NCBI GenBank assembly: GCA_013821615.1
Contig: JACDGQ010000034.1
Span: 1-13,907 of the forward strand
Direction of reading: 5' to 3'
Origin: Planctomycetota bacterium
GTDB lineage: Bacteria > Planctomycetota > UBA11346
Length of the DNA: 13,907 nt
Shown here: positions 7,556 to 13,907 of the stretch, in pieces
Layout of the letters: the number at the start of each line of letters is the position of its first letter
Position numbering within the stretch: position 1 is the first letter of the stretch
Position numbers and translations under genes: made by a program
The notes under the pieces: generated by a model
The model's database searches: none
What the model saw: the letters and a program-made list of their open reading frames with translations, nothing else
Told to the model about the DNA's origin: nothing

Positions 7556-7717
7556 ATGAACCCCATCCTCCTGCTGCTCGTCCTCCTCCTGCTCTTCGGA
7601 GGTGGCGGCTTCTACTTCGGTGGCCCCTACATCGGCAGCGGCGGCTTGGGTCTGGTCGTGCTGATCGCAGTCATCGTGTTCCTCGCGGGCGGGTTCCGCT
7701 CGCGCGACGCGCTCTGA
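7556..7717 (+). CDS. Small membrane protein, DUF3309-like
   Basis: This 53-residue protein has two hydrophobic stretches: NPILLLLVLLLLFGGGGFYF near the N-terminus and LGLVVLIAVIVFLAGGF near the C-terminus, joined by GGPYIGSGG and ending RSRDAL. Length, the Leu/Val-rich segments and the central Gly-rich turn with GGLGLV match the DUF3309 family of very small bacterial membrane proteins, whose function is unknown. GGAG (7545-7548) lies 7 bases before the ATG, a good ribosome site. It stands alone on the plus strand between minus-strand genes, followed by a strong hairpin at 7796-7814. Confidence 0.85.
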   Translation: MNPILLLLVLLLLFGGGGFYFGGPYIGSGGLGLVVLIAVIVFLAGGFRSRDAL

Positions 7718-7795
7718 CGCTGACGGCGCGCTCGAGCCACGTGCTGGGTGGTGTGGTCGTGATGGACGTCGCCTCGCCGGAACGGGCGACAGCCG

Positions 7796-7814
7796 CGGAT
7801 CACCCCGTGATCCG
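7796..7814. terminator. Strong hairpin between convergent genes
   Basis: CGGATCAC (7796-7803), loop CCC, GTGATCCG (7807-7814) is a perfect 8-bp stem with a 3-base loop. It sits 79 bases after the DUF3309-like stop and 33 bases beyond the stop of the convergent large secreted-protein gene, the expected position for a bidirectional terminator. No T-run follows on either side, so it is terminator-like rather than a textbook intrinsic terminator. No gene is seen elsewhere in 7718-7846. Confidence 0.55.
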
Positions 7815-7846
7815 GTCCGGCTCATCGCCAGCCTGGATGGGCGGAA

Positions 7847-10800
7847 CTAGCGCGCGACGATCTCCCAGCGGCCCCACAGCGCGGGGGTGAGCTGGGCCTC
7901 GGACGGCACGTCGCTGACGATGGCGGTGCCCTTGTTGCTCCAGTAGACGCGCTGCAGGGTGTTCGCGCCGTCTCCGCGCAGGATGCCGAGGTCGGCCTTC
8001 ACCGTGGTCCCGGGTCTGGGCTGCCATGCCAGCACCGCGAGCGGGACCGCGACTTCGAAGACGCCGTCGCTGGCCGCGAACTCGACCTGGGCGCTGATGT
8101 CGTCGACACGGTCGAGGGTGATGGTGCGCGAGGGTGAGGAGAACGGCACCGGCTTGGCCGTGCCCGGCACCACCGCGCGGTAGAGCATGGCGCGGGTCTG
8201 GTCCTTCACCCGGGTGACCAGCAGGCGCAGATCGCCGGCCACCGCCTCGGTGCGCCTCGGATCGGCGTCGGGATCGGTGCCGAGCATCAGGTCGAGGCAG
8301 CCGCCGGTCTTGAACGGCGCGACCGCGTTCTCGCCGCTGTTGCGCAGCAGTTCCTTCTCGGTGGTGCGCCAGACGAGGTGGAGACGGTCGCCAGCGACGC
8401 CGGCCGCCGCGTGCACGCTGTAGGGCTTGCTGTCGCTGTTGAAATTGGCCGCCGTTCCGCGCAGGTCGACGGTCGCCCACTCGGCGCCCTGCCAGTCGTC
8501 GAGCTTGCCGTCGACCACCAGCTTCTGGGTACCGACGCCGACCTTGAGCGTGCCGTTGCCCATCGCCTGCTGGCGCGCCAGCTCGTTGCGCGTCTGCACT
8601 TCGCGCGCCTTGGCCAGGTCGGCCTCGCTCACCACCAGCTGCGTGGGCGGCAGACGGCGCAGCGATTCCAGGTTGTCGACGCGCACCAGGCTGCTGCGCG
8701 CGCCGTCCTGCACGTAGACCAGGCCGTCGGCGGTCTGAGTGATCGACGGCCAGAAGTTCTCGTCGTGCGGCGCCACGTCATTGAGCAGCATGCCGCGCTC
8801 GGCGACCGGCATCGACCACGGCTTGCCGGTGCGCACATCCTTGAACAGCGTCGCGACGAACAGGCCGTCGGCGGTGAGCAGGAACATCGGCCCCATGTTG
8901 CCGTTGAAGGCGAGGATCGGGCCGGCGTCGGAGCCGCGCGGGGTGACCGGCCCGCCAAGCAGGCGGGTGACGCCGATCAGCTCGCCTGGGAACTCCGGCA
9001 CCGGCGCCTCGTGCGAGGCGTGCAGGCCGGGCCACAGGTTGGGATACGTCCAGCGCGGCTCGCCCTTGAGCACGCCGGTCAGCGAATACGGCGAATACGG
9101 CGCGACACCGAGCGAGAGCACCGTCCAACCGTCGGGCAGCGGCCAGGCCTGGTCGCCGCCGCTGCTGCGCGGATCCTCCACCCCGCTGGCCAGCACCTCG
9201 CCAGCGGCGAGGTCGTAGCCCAGGCGGTCGCCGCTGAGCTGCGGTTTGAAGCGCATGGTCTTGCCGCCGACGCGGGTGACCACGGCGGTCAGATCGGGCA
9301 GGATGACCACGCCGCCCGAGGACGACGCGGTCATCGTCACCTCTTCCGGCTGGGCCTGGCCGTCGCCGTTGGCGTCGGACCAGACGAAGAACGCGCGGTT
9401 GCGCCAGCGATCGCCCTTGGCATCGGTCCCGACCGGCCAGCGCGCGCGGAAGCGCTCGTCCTTGAGCAGCGCCCAGTTCTGCGCGTCGCCCAGGCCGGCG
9501 GCGGCGACCGCCACGCCGCCCAGCTCGCGCCAGATCGCGACCAGGCTCGCGCCGTTGGTCGGCGAGCTGTTGTGCCAGTTGGAATACCAGCGCCTGCCGC
9601 CGGCCTGGTGCGGCATCTCGGGCATGCCGTCGGCCTGCCCGCCCGAGGGGATGCCCGCGAGCGATTCACTGCGGAAGAGCACGGTCTCGAGCTGGTCGGT
9701 GCCGGCCTTCCAGTCGGCACGGAAGACCATGCCGCCGAGGGTGAAGCGGGTCTTGTCCTGCGGATCGAGCGTGCCGCCGCCGCCATAGCCCGAGGGGCCG
9801 TAGAAGGCGCGCAGCAGCTTGCCGTCGAGCGACCATACGCTGACCCGCTTGGGCTGGAAGTCCTCCTCGGCGACCCACAGCTGGCGCAGGCCGTCGATGG
9901 CCACGCCGCAGGGGTTGTTGAGGTGTCCGGGATCGTAGGCGCCGGCCTTGGGCGCACCGGCCCTGCCGATGGTGCGACGCGGCGTGCCGTCGGCGCCGAA
10001 GACCTTGATCTGGTGGCTCGCGCCGCGATCGGCGATGTAGAGGTCGCCGTTGTCGTCGCAGGTGAATTGCTGCGGATCCTCGAGGTCCTTCACCACCACC
10101 TGCGGCGCGGGCAGGATGGTCCTGCCGCTCGGGCGCGCGGTGAGCGTGAAGCGCACCAGCTGCTTGCCGACGATGGCCAGCAGCCGGCCCTGGGGGTCGA
10201 AGCCGACGCTGCCGCAGCCGGTGAGCTCGGCGCTGCCCAGCTCCTTGGCGTCCTTGCCGTCCGAGCCGCCGGCATCGACGAAGAGCAGCTCGCCATGCGA
10301 CGACAGGCTGCACACGATCAGGCCGTCGTGCACCGCCAGCCCGGCGAGCTTGACCGCGTCCGGGCGGCTGATCACCGGTTTGAGCAGCGGCCGGTCCTCA
10401 CCACTGGTCAGGCGGATCAGGCGCAGTTCCTTCTCCCACGACGCGCCGGCATAGGCGACGGTCTTCGCGTCGGCCTTGGCGCCGGCGTCGCGCGCCAGCC
10501 ACTGCGCGCCGGTCCACGCGCCGCCGCCGCCGAGCCAGCCCTCGCCCCCCTGCTTGCGACCCTGCTCATCGACCCAGATCAGGCCGTGGCCGCCCTCGGC
10601 GACGTAGCTGCCGATGTAGAGCATCGCCGCGCCGCTGCGCGAGCGCGCGGCCGGCACCGCGATGACGCTGCGCGGCGGGGTGTGGTTGGTGGTCCATCCC
10701 CCTGGGCCGTCCCTGGTCGTCCACGCCGGATCGCCGGCGTTGTAGAGCGAGAACTCGAAGCGCAGGTCGAGCGGCTTGAGCGTCAGGCCGCGCACGGTGT

Positions 10801-12139
10801 AGGTACCGGGCGCGACGAACTGGCCGGGCACGTGGTAGAGCCCGTGGCGCGCGGCTTCGACGTCGCGGCCGAGATCGTCCATGCCGTCCCACCAGGCGAC
10901 ATTCGCGCCCGCCGGGAAGGGCGTCTCGGCTACCAGGTTGCGCACCCGCTTGCCGTCGGCGCCGTCGATCACCAGGGTGACCAGGCCCGGCTGGGCGATG
11001 GTGAATGGCACCGCGATCGGCGGATGCTCGGTGGGCGGCGCGGCGGACGGCAGGGGTGCCAGCGGCTCGCTGCCGAGCGCGGAGAAGGCGAGCAGTTCGC
11101 CCAGCCAGACGCGCTTGCCATCGTGGGTCTTGTCGCGCAGGTGTGGATGCGCGTGCGCGCCATCGATCGTCGCAAGGAAGCGCAGGCGCACGCCGCGCGT
11201 GGTCTCCACCGCGGGGAAGGACAGCGCGGCCGGCACCAGGGCCTTGGGATAGCCGGGATCGGTGGGGGTCGCGGGCACCACGGTGCGCCACTGCGTCTCA
11301 TCGGCCTGGGCTGGATGGAGGTCGGCCGGGCCGGTGCAGACCTGGGCCTCGATCGCACTGGCGCCCACCGTCAGCCCGACCAGCCCGGCGATGGCCTGGG
11401 GCTTGGCCCAGGCGAGCATGACCCAGGCGGGATGCTCGGGCGACACCGGCTGCTCCTGGCCGTGCTCGCCGTTGTCCCAGGTGCCCCAGTCGTTGTCGCG
11501 CTGGTCGTTGAGGCGGTCGGCGGTGCGCCCCGCGCCGCCGCTGCTCGCCGCGGCGGCGGGCGCCACGTTGGCGAAGCGCTCGGCGAGCAGCCACACGCCC
11601 ATGACCTTGCCGGCATAGCGCTGGTCGACCGTCGCCGCGGTGTGGGTGAAGCGCAGCGCGCGGGTCACCGTGCCGGGCGGCAGCACCCAGATGGCGTAGT
11701 CCTTGATCTCGGCCGCGGTGCTGAGCGCGGAGCCGCTCTGGCGCTCGGCGACCAGCCACTGGCTGTCGTCGCCCGGGTCGCCGGGATAGGCGGCGCCCGG
11801 CTTGAGCACGCTCAGCCCGCCGGCGCAGGCGACCACCGTGCCGACCCCCAGGGCCCTGGTGAAGCCGATGCGCAGGTGGCGGACACCCGCCATACTGCTC
11901 GCGCCGAATTCGACGCCCGTCCAGTTGGGCTGGCTGTTGCGCGTCCACACCACCCCGGCGGGCCCCTCCTTCAGCCGCTCCGGGGGGATCGGCGCGCTGC
12001 GGCCCGCGACCCATTCGCTGAAGGCCGCGGGATCGAGATCGTCCCTGATCAGCGGCGTGGTCAGGTCGGCCGCGGACAGCAGGCCGGTGGACGCGAGGCA
12101 GGAGAGCAGCCAGGCGAGCAGCCGGAGGCGGATGGTCAT
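7847..12139 (-). CDS. Large secreted multidomain protein: discoidin-like, FlgD-like, NHL-type propeller, EF-hand-like loop and C-terminal CBM9/DOMON-like domain
   Basis: The 1430-residue protein begins with a signal peptide (MTIRLRLLAWLLSCLASTGLLSA, likely cleaved before AD), supporting the ATG at 12139 although no good ribosome site precedes it. Residues ~40-190 and ~210-355 look like two beta-sandwich (F5/8 or discoidin-like) modules, each ending in a surface-binding style strand. Residues ~375-455 resemble a FlgD-type Ig-like domain (VTLVIDGADGKRVRNLV, then AWWDGMDDLGRDV). Residues ~500-1160 form propeller blades, with NHL-like repeats clearest at ~690-780 (DDNGDLYIADRG and LNNPCGVAIDGLRQLWVAEE). 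At 922-933 DANGDGQAQPEE fits an EF-hand/dockerin-like calcium loop. Residues ~1205-1430 resemble a CBM9/DOMON-like module (LVVDGKLDDWQGAEW; closing YWSNKGTAIVSDVPSEAQL). No catalytic motif is recognised; binding or degrading extracellular glycan is plausible but inferred. Confidence 0.88.
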   Translation of the reverse strand: MTIRLRLLAWLLSCLASTGLLSAADLTTPLIRDDLDPAAFSEWVAGRSAPIPPERLKEGPAGVVWTRNSQPNWTGVEFGASSMAGVRHLRIGFTRALGVGTVVACAGGLSVLKPGAAYPGDPGDDSQWLVAERQSGSALSTAAEIKDYAIWVLPPGTVTRALRFTHTAATVDQRYAGKVMGVWLLAERFANVAPAAAASSGGAGRTADRLNDQRDNDWGTWDNGEHGQEQPVSPEHPAWVMLAWAKPQAIAGLVGLTVGASAIEAQVCTGPADLHPAQADETQWRTVVPATPTDPGYPKALVPAALSFPAVETTRGVRLRFLATIDGAHAHPHLRDKTHDGKRVWLGELLAFSALGSEPLAPLPSAAPPTEHPPIAVPFTIAQPGLVTLVIDGADGKRVRNLVAETPFPAGANVAWWDGMDDLGRDVEAARHGLYHVPGQFVAPGTYTVRGLTLKPLDLRFEFSLYNAGDPAWTTRDGPGGWTTNHTPPRSVIAVPAARSRSGAAMLYIGSYVAEGGHGLIWVDEQGRKQGGEGWLGGGGAWTGAQWLARDAGAKADAKTVAYAGASWEKELRLIRLTSGEDRPLLKPVISRPDAVKLAGLAVHDGLIVCSLSSHGELLFVDAGGSDGKDAKELGSAELTGCGSVGFDPQGRLLAIVGKQLVRFTLTARPSGRTILPAPQVVVKDLEDPQQFTCDDNGDLYIADRGASHQIKVFGADGTPRRTIGRAGAPKAGAYDPGHLNNPCGVAIDGLRQLWVAEEDFQPKRVSVWSLDGKLLRAFYGPSGYGGGGTLDPQDKTRFTLGGMVFRADWKAGTDQLETVLFRSESLAGIPSGGQADGMPEMPHQAGGRRWYSNWHNSSPTNGASLVAIWRELGGVAVAAAGLGDAQNWALLKDERFRARWPVGTDAKGDRWRNRAFFVWSDANGDGQAQPEEVTMTASSSGGVVILPDLTAVVTRVGGKTMRFKPQLSGDRLGYDLAAGEVLASGVEDPRSSGGDQAWPLPDGWTVLSLGVAPYSPYSLTGVLKGEPRWTYPNLWPGLHASHEAPVPEFPGELIGVTRLLGGPVTPRGSDAGPILAFNGNMGPMFLLTADGLFVATLFKDVRTGKPWSMPVAERGMLLNDVAPHDENFWPSITQTADGLVYVQDGARSSLVRVDNLESLRRLPPTQLVVSEADLAKAREVQTRNELARQQAMGNGTLKVGVGTQKLVVDGKLDDWQGAEWATVDLRGTAANFNSDSKPYSVHAAAGVAGDRLHLVWRTTEKELLRNSGENAVAPFKTGGCLDLMLGTDPDADPRRTEAVAGDLRLLVTRVKDQTRAMLYRAVVPGTAKPVPFSSPSRTITLDRVDDISAQVEFAASDGVFEVAVPLAVLAWQPRPGTTVKADLGILRGDGANTLQRVYWSNKGTAIVSDVPSEAQLTPALWGRWEIVAR

Positions 12140-12233
12140 GGAGGTGCTCGCATGGGTGGCCGGTCAGGTGATTACCCGGCAGCGGGCGATCCATTCACCG
12201 AAATGCGGCAGCGCGCAGGAGCGCGGGTTGCCA

Positions 12234-12266
12234 TGGGATCCGCGGACCACGTCCGCGTCGTTCCCA
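12234..12266. promoter_or_regulatory. Extended inverted repeat upstream of the large secreted-protein gene
   Basis: The core CGCGGAC (12241-12247), CAC, GTCCGCG (12251-12257) is a perfect 7-bp inverted repeat with a 3-base centre. Outer arms TGGGA (12234-12238) and TCCCA (12262-12266) also pair, giving 12 paired positions across 33 bp. It lies ~95-127 bases upstream of the large gene's ATG. It could be an operator for a dimeric regulator or a hairpin in a long 5' leader. Confidence 0.45.
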
Positions 12267-12294
12267 CAAATGGTCGCGGGGGGCCCGCCTCGGG

Positions 12295-12333
12295 GCACGC
12301 AGGCGACGCGCGCTGGATCAGCCTGCGCGGTGC
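12295..12333. terminator. GC-rich hairpin downstream of the minus-strand fragment
   Basis: CGCAGGC (12298-12304) pairs with GCCTGCG (12321-12327) across a 16-base loop. GCAC (12295-12298) and GTGC (12330-12333) can extend it with a small bulge, sharing base 12298 with the first arm. It lies 33-71 bases past the stop at 12366 in the minus direction, where a terminator would be expected. There is no T-run. Confidence 0.35.
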
Positions 12334-12365
12334 CGGCTCCACCGCTCCTGACGGCCGCTGGCCGA

Positions 12366-12605
12366 TCACCTCGCCGCTGGCCGGAAGGTCTCCGCCCAAT
12401 GCTGCCCGATCTGGCTGCGCGGCAGCAGGCGCAGGACTTTCAGGGGTGGGCAGCCGTCGACGAAGGTGAGTGGCAGGCCGCGCTCGCGCAGCTCGGCGCC
12501 CTGGTAGATGCCGAAGCGCTGCTGGCCGACCATGTCATCGATGAACCACTCGCCGTCCGGGGTCGCCGGCAGCGTGACGGTGTAGGTTCCGGCGTGCTCC
12601 TGGTA
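12366..12605 (-). pseudogene. C-terminal fragment of an unidentified protein, 5' end lost
   Basis: The minus frame encodes ~79 residues (YQEHAGTYTVTLPATPDGEW to GQHWAETFRPAAR). Its third positions are over 90% G/C across ~45 codons I checked, clearly higher than the overlapping plus frame (~70%), so this strand is coding here. The sequence looks like the C-terminal beta-rich tail of a larger, perhaps secreted carbohydrate-active, protein (WFIDDMVGQQRFGIYQGAEL; PLKVLRLLPRS). I do not recognise the family. The frame stays formally open to 12896, but beyond about 12606 it is antisense to a LacI-type coding region, so the gene appears cut at this point. An intact short protein is less likely. Confidence 0.55.
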
Positions 12606-12624
12606 GAGCAGGGCCTCCTGCTCT
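12605..12624. repeat. Palindrome at the joint of two head-to-head gene fragments
   Basis: AGAGCAGG (12605-12612), GCCT, CCTGCTCT (12617-12624) is a perfect 8-bp inverted repeat with a 4-base centre. It lies at the position, judged independently from codon bias and protein similarity, where minus-strand coding stops and plus-strand LacI-type coding begins. Confidence 0.7.
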
Positions 12625-12887
12625 GCGATGGCCACTTCTTCCCGGAGGCGGCGCTGGCCATCGTCGGCCGCCGCATCGCGGTGCCTGAAGAACTGCAGGT
12701 GGTATCGTTCGCCAACGCCGGCCACGAGCTGTTCAGCCCATTCCCGCTGTCGACCCTGGTGATCGATCCCGATCAGGTCGCTGATGCCGCAGCAGCGCTG
12801 CTCCTGCAGGTCATGCGCGGCGAAGTGCCGATCCCATCGCACGTGCTCGCGCCGTGCACGTGGGGACGCGCCGGACCCGCAGGCTGA
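12606..12887 (+). pseudogene. C-terminal fragment of a LacI/GalR-type transcriptional regulator
   Basis: The plus frame encodes ~93 residues matching the end of the periplasmic-binding-protein-like effector domain of LacI-family regulators. LLLCDGHFFPEAALAIVG corresponds to the strand and helix before the conserved VPEELQVVSF; SPFPLSTLVIDP corresponds to the 'PPLTTV..D' strand; ADAAAALLLQVMRGE corresponds to the penultimate helix. The DNA-binding HTH and most of the effector domain (~250 residues) are missing: upstream the frame is open but antisense to a minus-strand coding region. It should not regulate transcription as it stands. It ends at TGA 12885-12887, five bases from the stop of the convergent LamG gene. 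Confidence 0.7.
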
Positions 12888-12892
12888 ACGGA

Positions 12893-13907
12893 TCACGGCA
12901 GGCGCATCAGCGCCGCGACCTCATGCGCCTTCAAGGCGCGCGCGTAGATGCGGAAATCATCGAAGCGGATGTGCATGAAGGGGTCGAAACCATATTGCGA
13001 GCGGCCGAGCCAGTTGTGGGTCGTGGGCTCGATGTCCAGGGGGCGGAGGACGTTCGCCACGGATGCGCCGACCTCGCGTCCATCCACGTAGACGGTCGCG
13101 ACCTGGTCGCCGAGGGTGACCACGAGGTGGACCCAGGCGCCCGTTGCGAGCGCGGGCGCCGTGGTGCGCTGCTCGCCATCGGTGCCGTCCCTGGTGGTCG
13201 CGAAGCGCAGCTGCCCCGCATTGTCCAACGGGGTCAGGTACATGTTGATGCGCATGGCGCTGCCGAAATCGAAGATCCGCGCGAAGACCGGGATGGTTCC
13301 CGGCCCGATCTCCACCCACGTGGCGATGGTGAGCTGGGTGAGGCCCGTGAAGAGCGCATCCGGCAGGCTCACGTATTGGCCCTCGCCAGAGAGCTCGAGC
13401 GCCCCCGTGGTCCGGCCGTGGGTCCAGGTGCCGTTCATCACCGCGTGCAGGCCACGTGGGCCCGCGTCGTGGACGTCGGTCCCGGACCGTTCATCGAAGG
13501 CATAGCGCAGCACGAGATCGCGGGCGAACGGATCCGCGTTCGCACCGGCAGCGCGCGCGCCGTTCTCGGGCGCGGCTGCGCCAGGGACGGGCGGTTGACC
13601 ATTCCCAGCGGCGGCCGACGCGCCCGCGCTGCGCCCATCCGCGATCCCAGCGCCGGCATCCGTGCCAGGGGTCTCGCCCCGATCGCCATGGCGGTCGCCA
13701 TGGTGCCCGTCGCGCGCCCCCGCTCCGCCCTCCGGTGCGCGCATGAGCGCGGTGAACACCCCGATCACGAGCACCCCCGCCAGCCCCGCCAGGATGTAGG
13801 GGAGCGGTGAGGGGCCGCGCCGTGGCTCGGACGCGGGCGCGTTGCGGCGTGGGGATTTCGCGGCATGCGGTCCGCTCCGCGGTCGCGTGCCGCCGGCCTG
13901 GGGGCCG
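12893..13907 (-). CDS. Membrane-anchored LamG-domain protein, N-terminus beyond the window (possibly a kinase)
   Basis: The minus frame is open from its TGA (complement of 12893-12895) through the right edge, giving 337 visible residues. The first ~30 are Pro/Arg/Ala-rich (including HAAKSPRRNAPASEPRRGP), followed by one membrane segment encoded by ~13742-13804 (LPYILAGLAGVLVIGVFTALM). A low-complexity His/Asp/Gly/Ala linker comes next, then a LamG/concanavalin A-like domain of ~205 residues (LVLRYAFDERSGTDVHD; LTQLTIATWVEIGPGTIPVF; GAWVHLVVTLGDQVATVYVDG; FDDFRIYARALKAHEVAALM). A GTG at 13774 falls inside the membrane segment, so it is not the real start. Order and spacing match the second half of the kinase at 5690-7426, so an upstream kinase domain is a reasonable guess, but none is in view. 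Confidence 0.85.
   Translation of the reverse strand, partial: GPQAGGTRPRSGPHAAKSPRRNAPASEPRRGPSPLPYILAGLAGVLVIGVFTALMRAPEGGAGARDGHHGDRHGDRGETPGTDAGAGIADGRSAGASAAAGNGQPPVPGAAAPENGARAAGANADPFARDLVLRYAFDERSGTDVHDAGPRGLHAVMNGTWTHGRTTGALELSGEGQYVSLPDALFTGLTQLTIATWVEIGPGTIPVFARIFDFGSAMRINMYLTPLDNAGQLRFATTRDGTDGEQRTTAPALATGAWVHLVVTLGDQVATVYVDGREVGASVANVLRPLDIEPTTHNWLGRSQYGFDPFMHIRFDDFRIYARALKAHEVAALMRLP

Larger units (their letters stand above)
12140..12365. other. Intergenic region upstream of the large secreted-protein gene
   Basis: These 226 bases lie between the end of the minus-strand fragment at 12366 and the start of the large gene at 12139. They should carry the large gene's promoter, but no convincing -35/-10 pair is visible. 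Two GC-rich inverted repeats are listed separately. The short open frames here do not resemble protein. Confidence 0.5.

Noticed and set aside
4526..7717. Plus-strand frames of 372, 255 and 247 codons opposite the kinase genes
   Set aside because: They are antisense to clear kinase motifs. The real DUF3309-like gene occupies only the last 54 codons of the third frame.
7427..7825. Upstream extension of the LamG kinase to 711 residues
   Set aside because: The extension crosses the divergent DUF3309-like gene and intergenic repeats and has low-complexity sequence. The ATG at 7426 lies just before the conserved kinase start.
8378..12469. 1363-codon plus-strand open frame
   Set aside because: It is antisense to the large secreted-protein gene. 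Its translation is rich in Arg, Ala, Gly and His without motifs, whereas the minus strand has a signal peptide and recognisable modules. Long antisense frames are expected at this GC content.
11802..12887. 361-codon plus-strand open frame ending in the LacI-type region
   Set aside because: Only the last ~93 codons look like protein. The rest is antisense to the large gene's 5' end, intergenic DNA and the minus-strand fragment, where the minus frame has much stronger third-position G/C bias.
12606..12896. Upstream extension of the minus-strand fragment as a 176-aa protein starting near 12896
   Set aside because: This part is antisense to convincing LacI effector-domain sequence and its translation is low-complexity Arg/His/Gln-rich, so it is not taken as the true N-terminus.
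1..13907. CRISPR arrays, tRNA or rRNA genes, insertion sequences
   Set aside because: No spaced direct repeats, cloverleaf-like segments, transposase-like frames or IS-type terminal repeats were seen on reading either strand.

Overview
The window is very GC-rich, and its real genes show a strong G/C third-position bias that separates them from the many long antisense open frames. Its content suggests a Planctomycetota or related PVC-group bacterium: serine/threonine kinases with a membrane-anchored LamG-type domain, a 1430-residue secreted beta-propeller/carbohydrate-binding protein, a fragment of a DUF4038-type glycosidase, a DUF3309 small protein and a LacI-type regulator fragment. The taxon is inferred from gene families only; there is no rRNA or tRNA.

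Layout, left to right. (1) 42-~350, minus: the C-terminal 'collagen-binding' domain of a DUF4038/GH140-like protein without its catalytic domain. (2) ~318-4510, plus: a two-gene export module. The first gene encodes an outer-membrane-factor (TolC-like) protein fused to an N-terminal beta-propeller-like region and a C-terminal TIM-barrel, glycosidase-like domain. The second encodes a HlyD-family periplasmic adaptor, translationally coupled by an ATGA overlap. (3) 4517-7426, minus: two Hanks-type kinases in one probable operon. The upstream one has kinase, membrane segment and LamG-like domain; the downstream one is soluble with an N-terminal helical domain. (4) 7556-7717, plus: a 53-aa DUF3309-like membrane protein, divergent from the kinases. 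(5) 7847-12139, minus: the large secreted protein. (6) 12366-12887: two gene fragments head to head, an unidentified minus-strand C-terminus and a plus-strand LacI-type C-terminus, meeting at a short palindrome. (7) 12893-13907, minus: another membrane-anchored LamG protein whose N-terminal part, possibly a kinase, lies beyond the right edge.

The most interesting candidate is the export module. A TolC-like channel physically fused to a carbohydrate-hydrolase-like barrel and paired with a HlyD adaptor suggests secretion of a polysaccharide or glycoconjugate with a built-in processing domain. No inner-membrane pump or synthase is in view. The kinases and the carbohydrate-binding secreted protein fit a theme of surface glycan sensing and handling, but no direct link is visible.

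Caution: at ~350 and at ~12606 two gene fragments abut head to head, each lacking its 5' portion. This could be real deletion or inversion, or chimeric assembly. The long-range order of the window should not be trusted until read support across both joints is checked.
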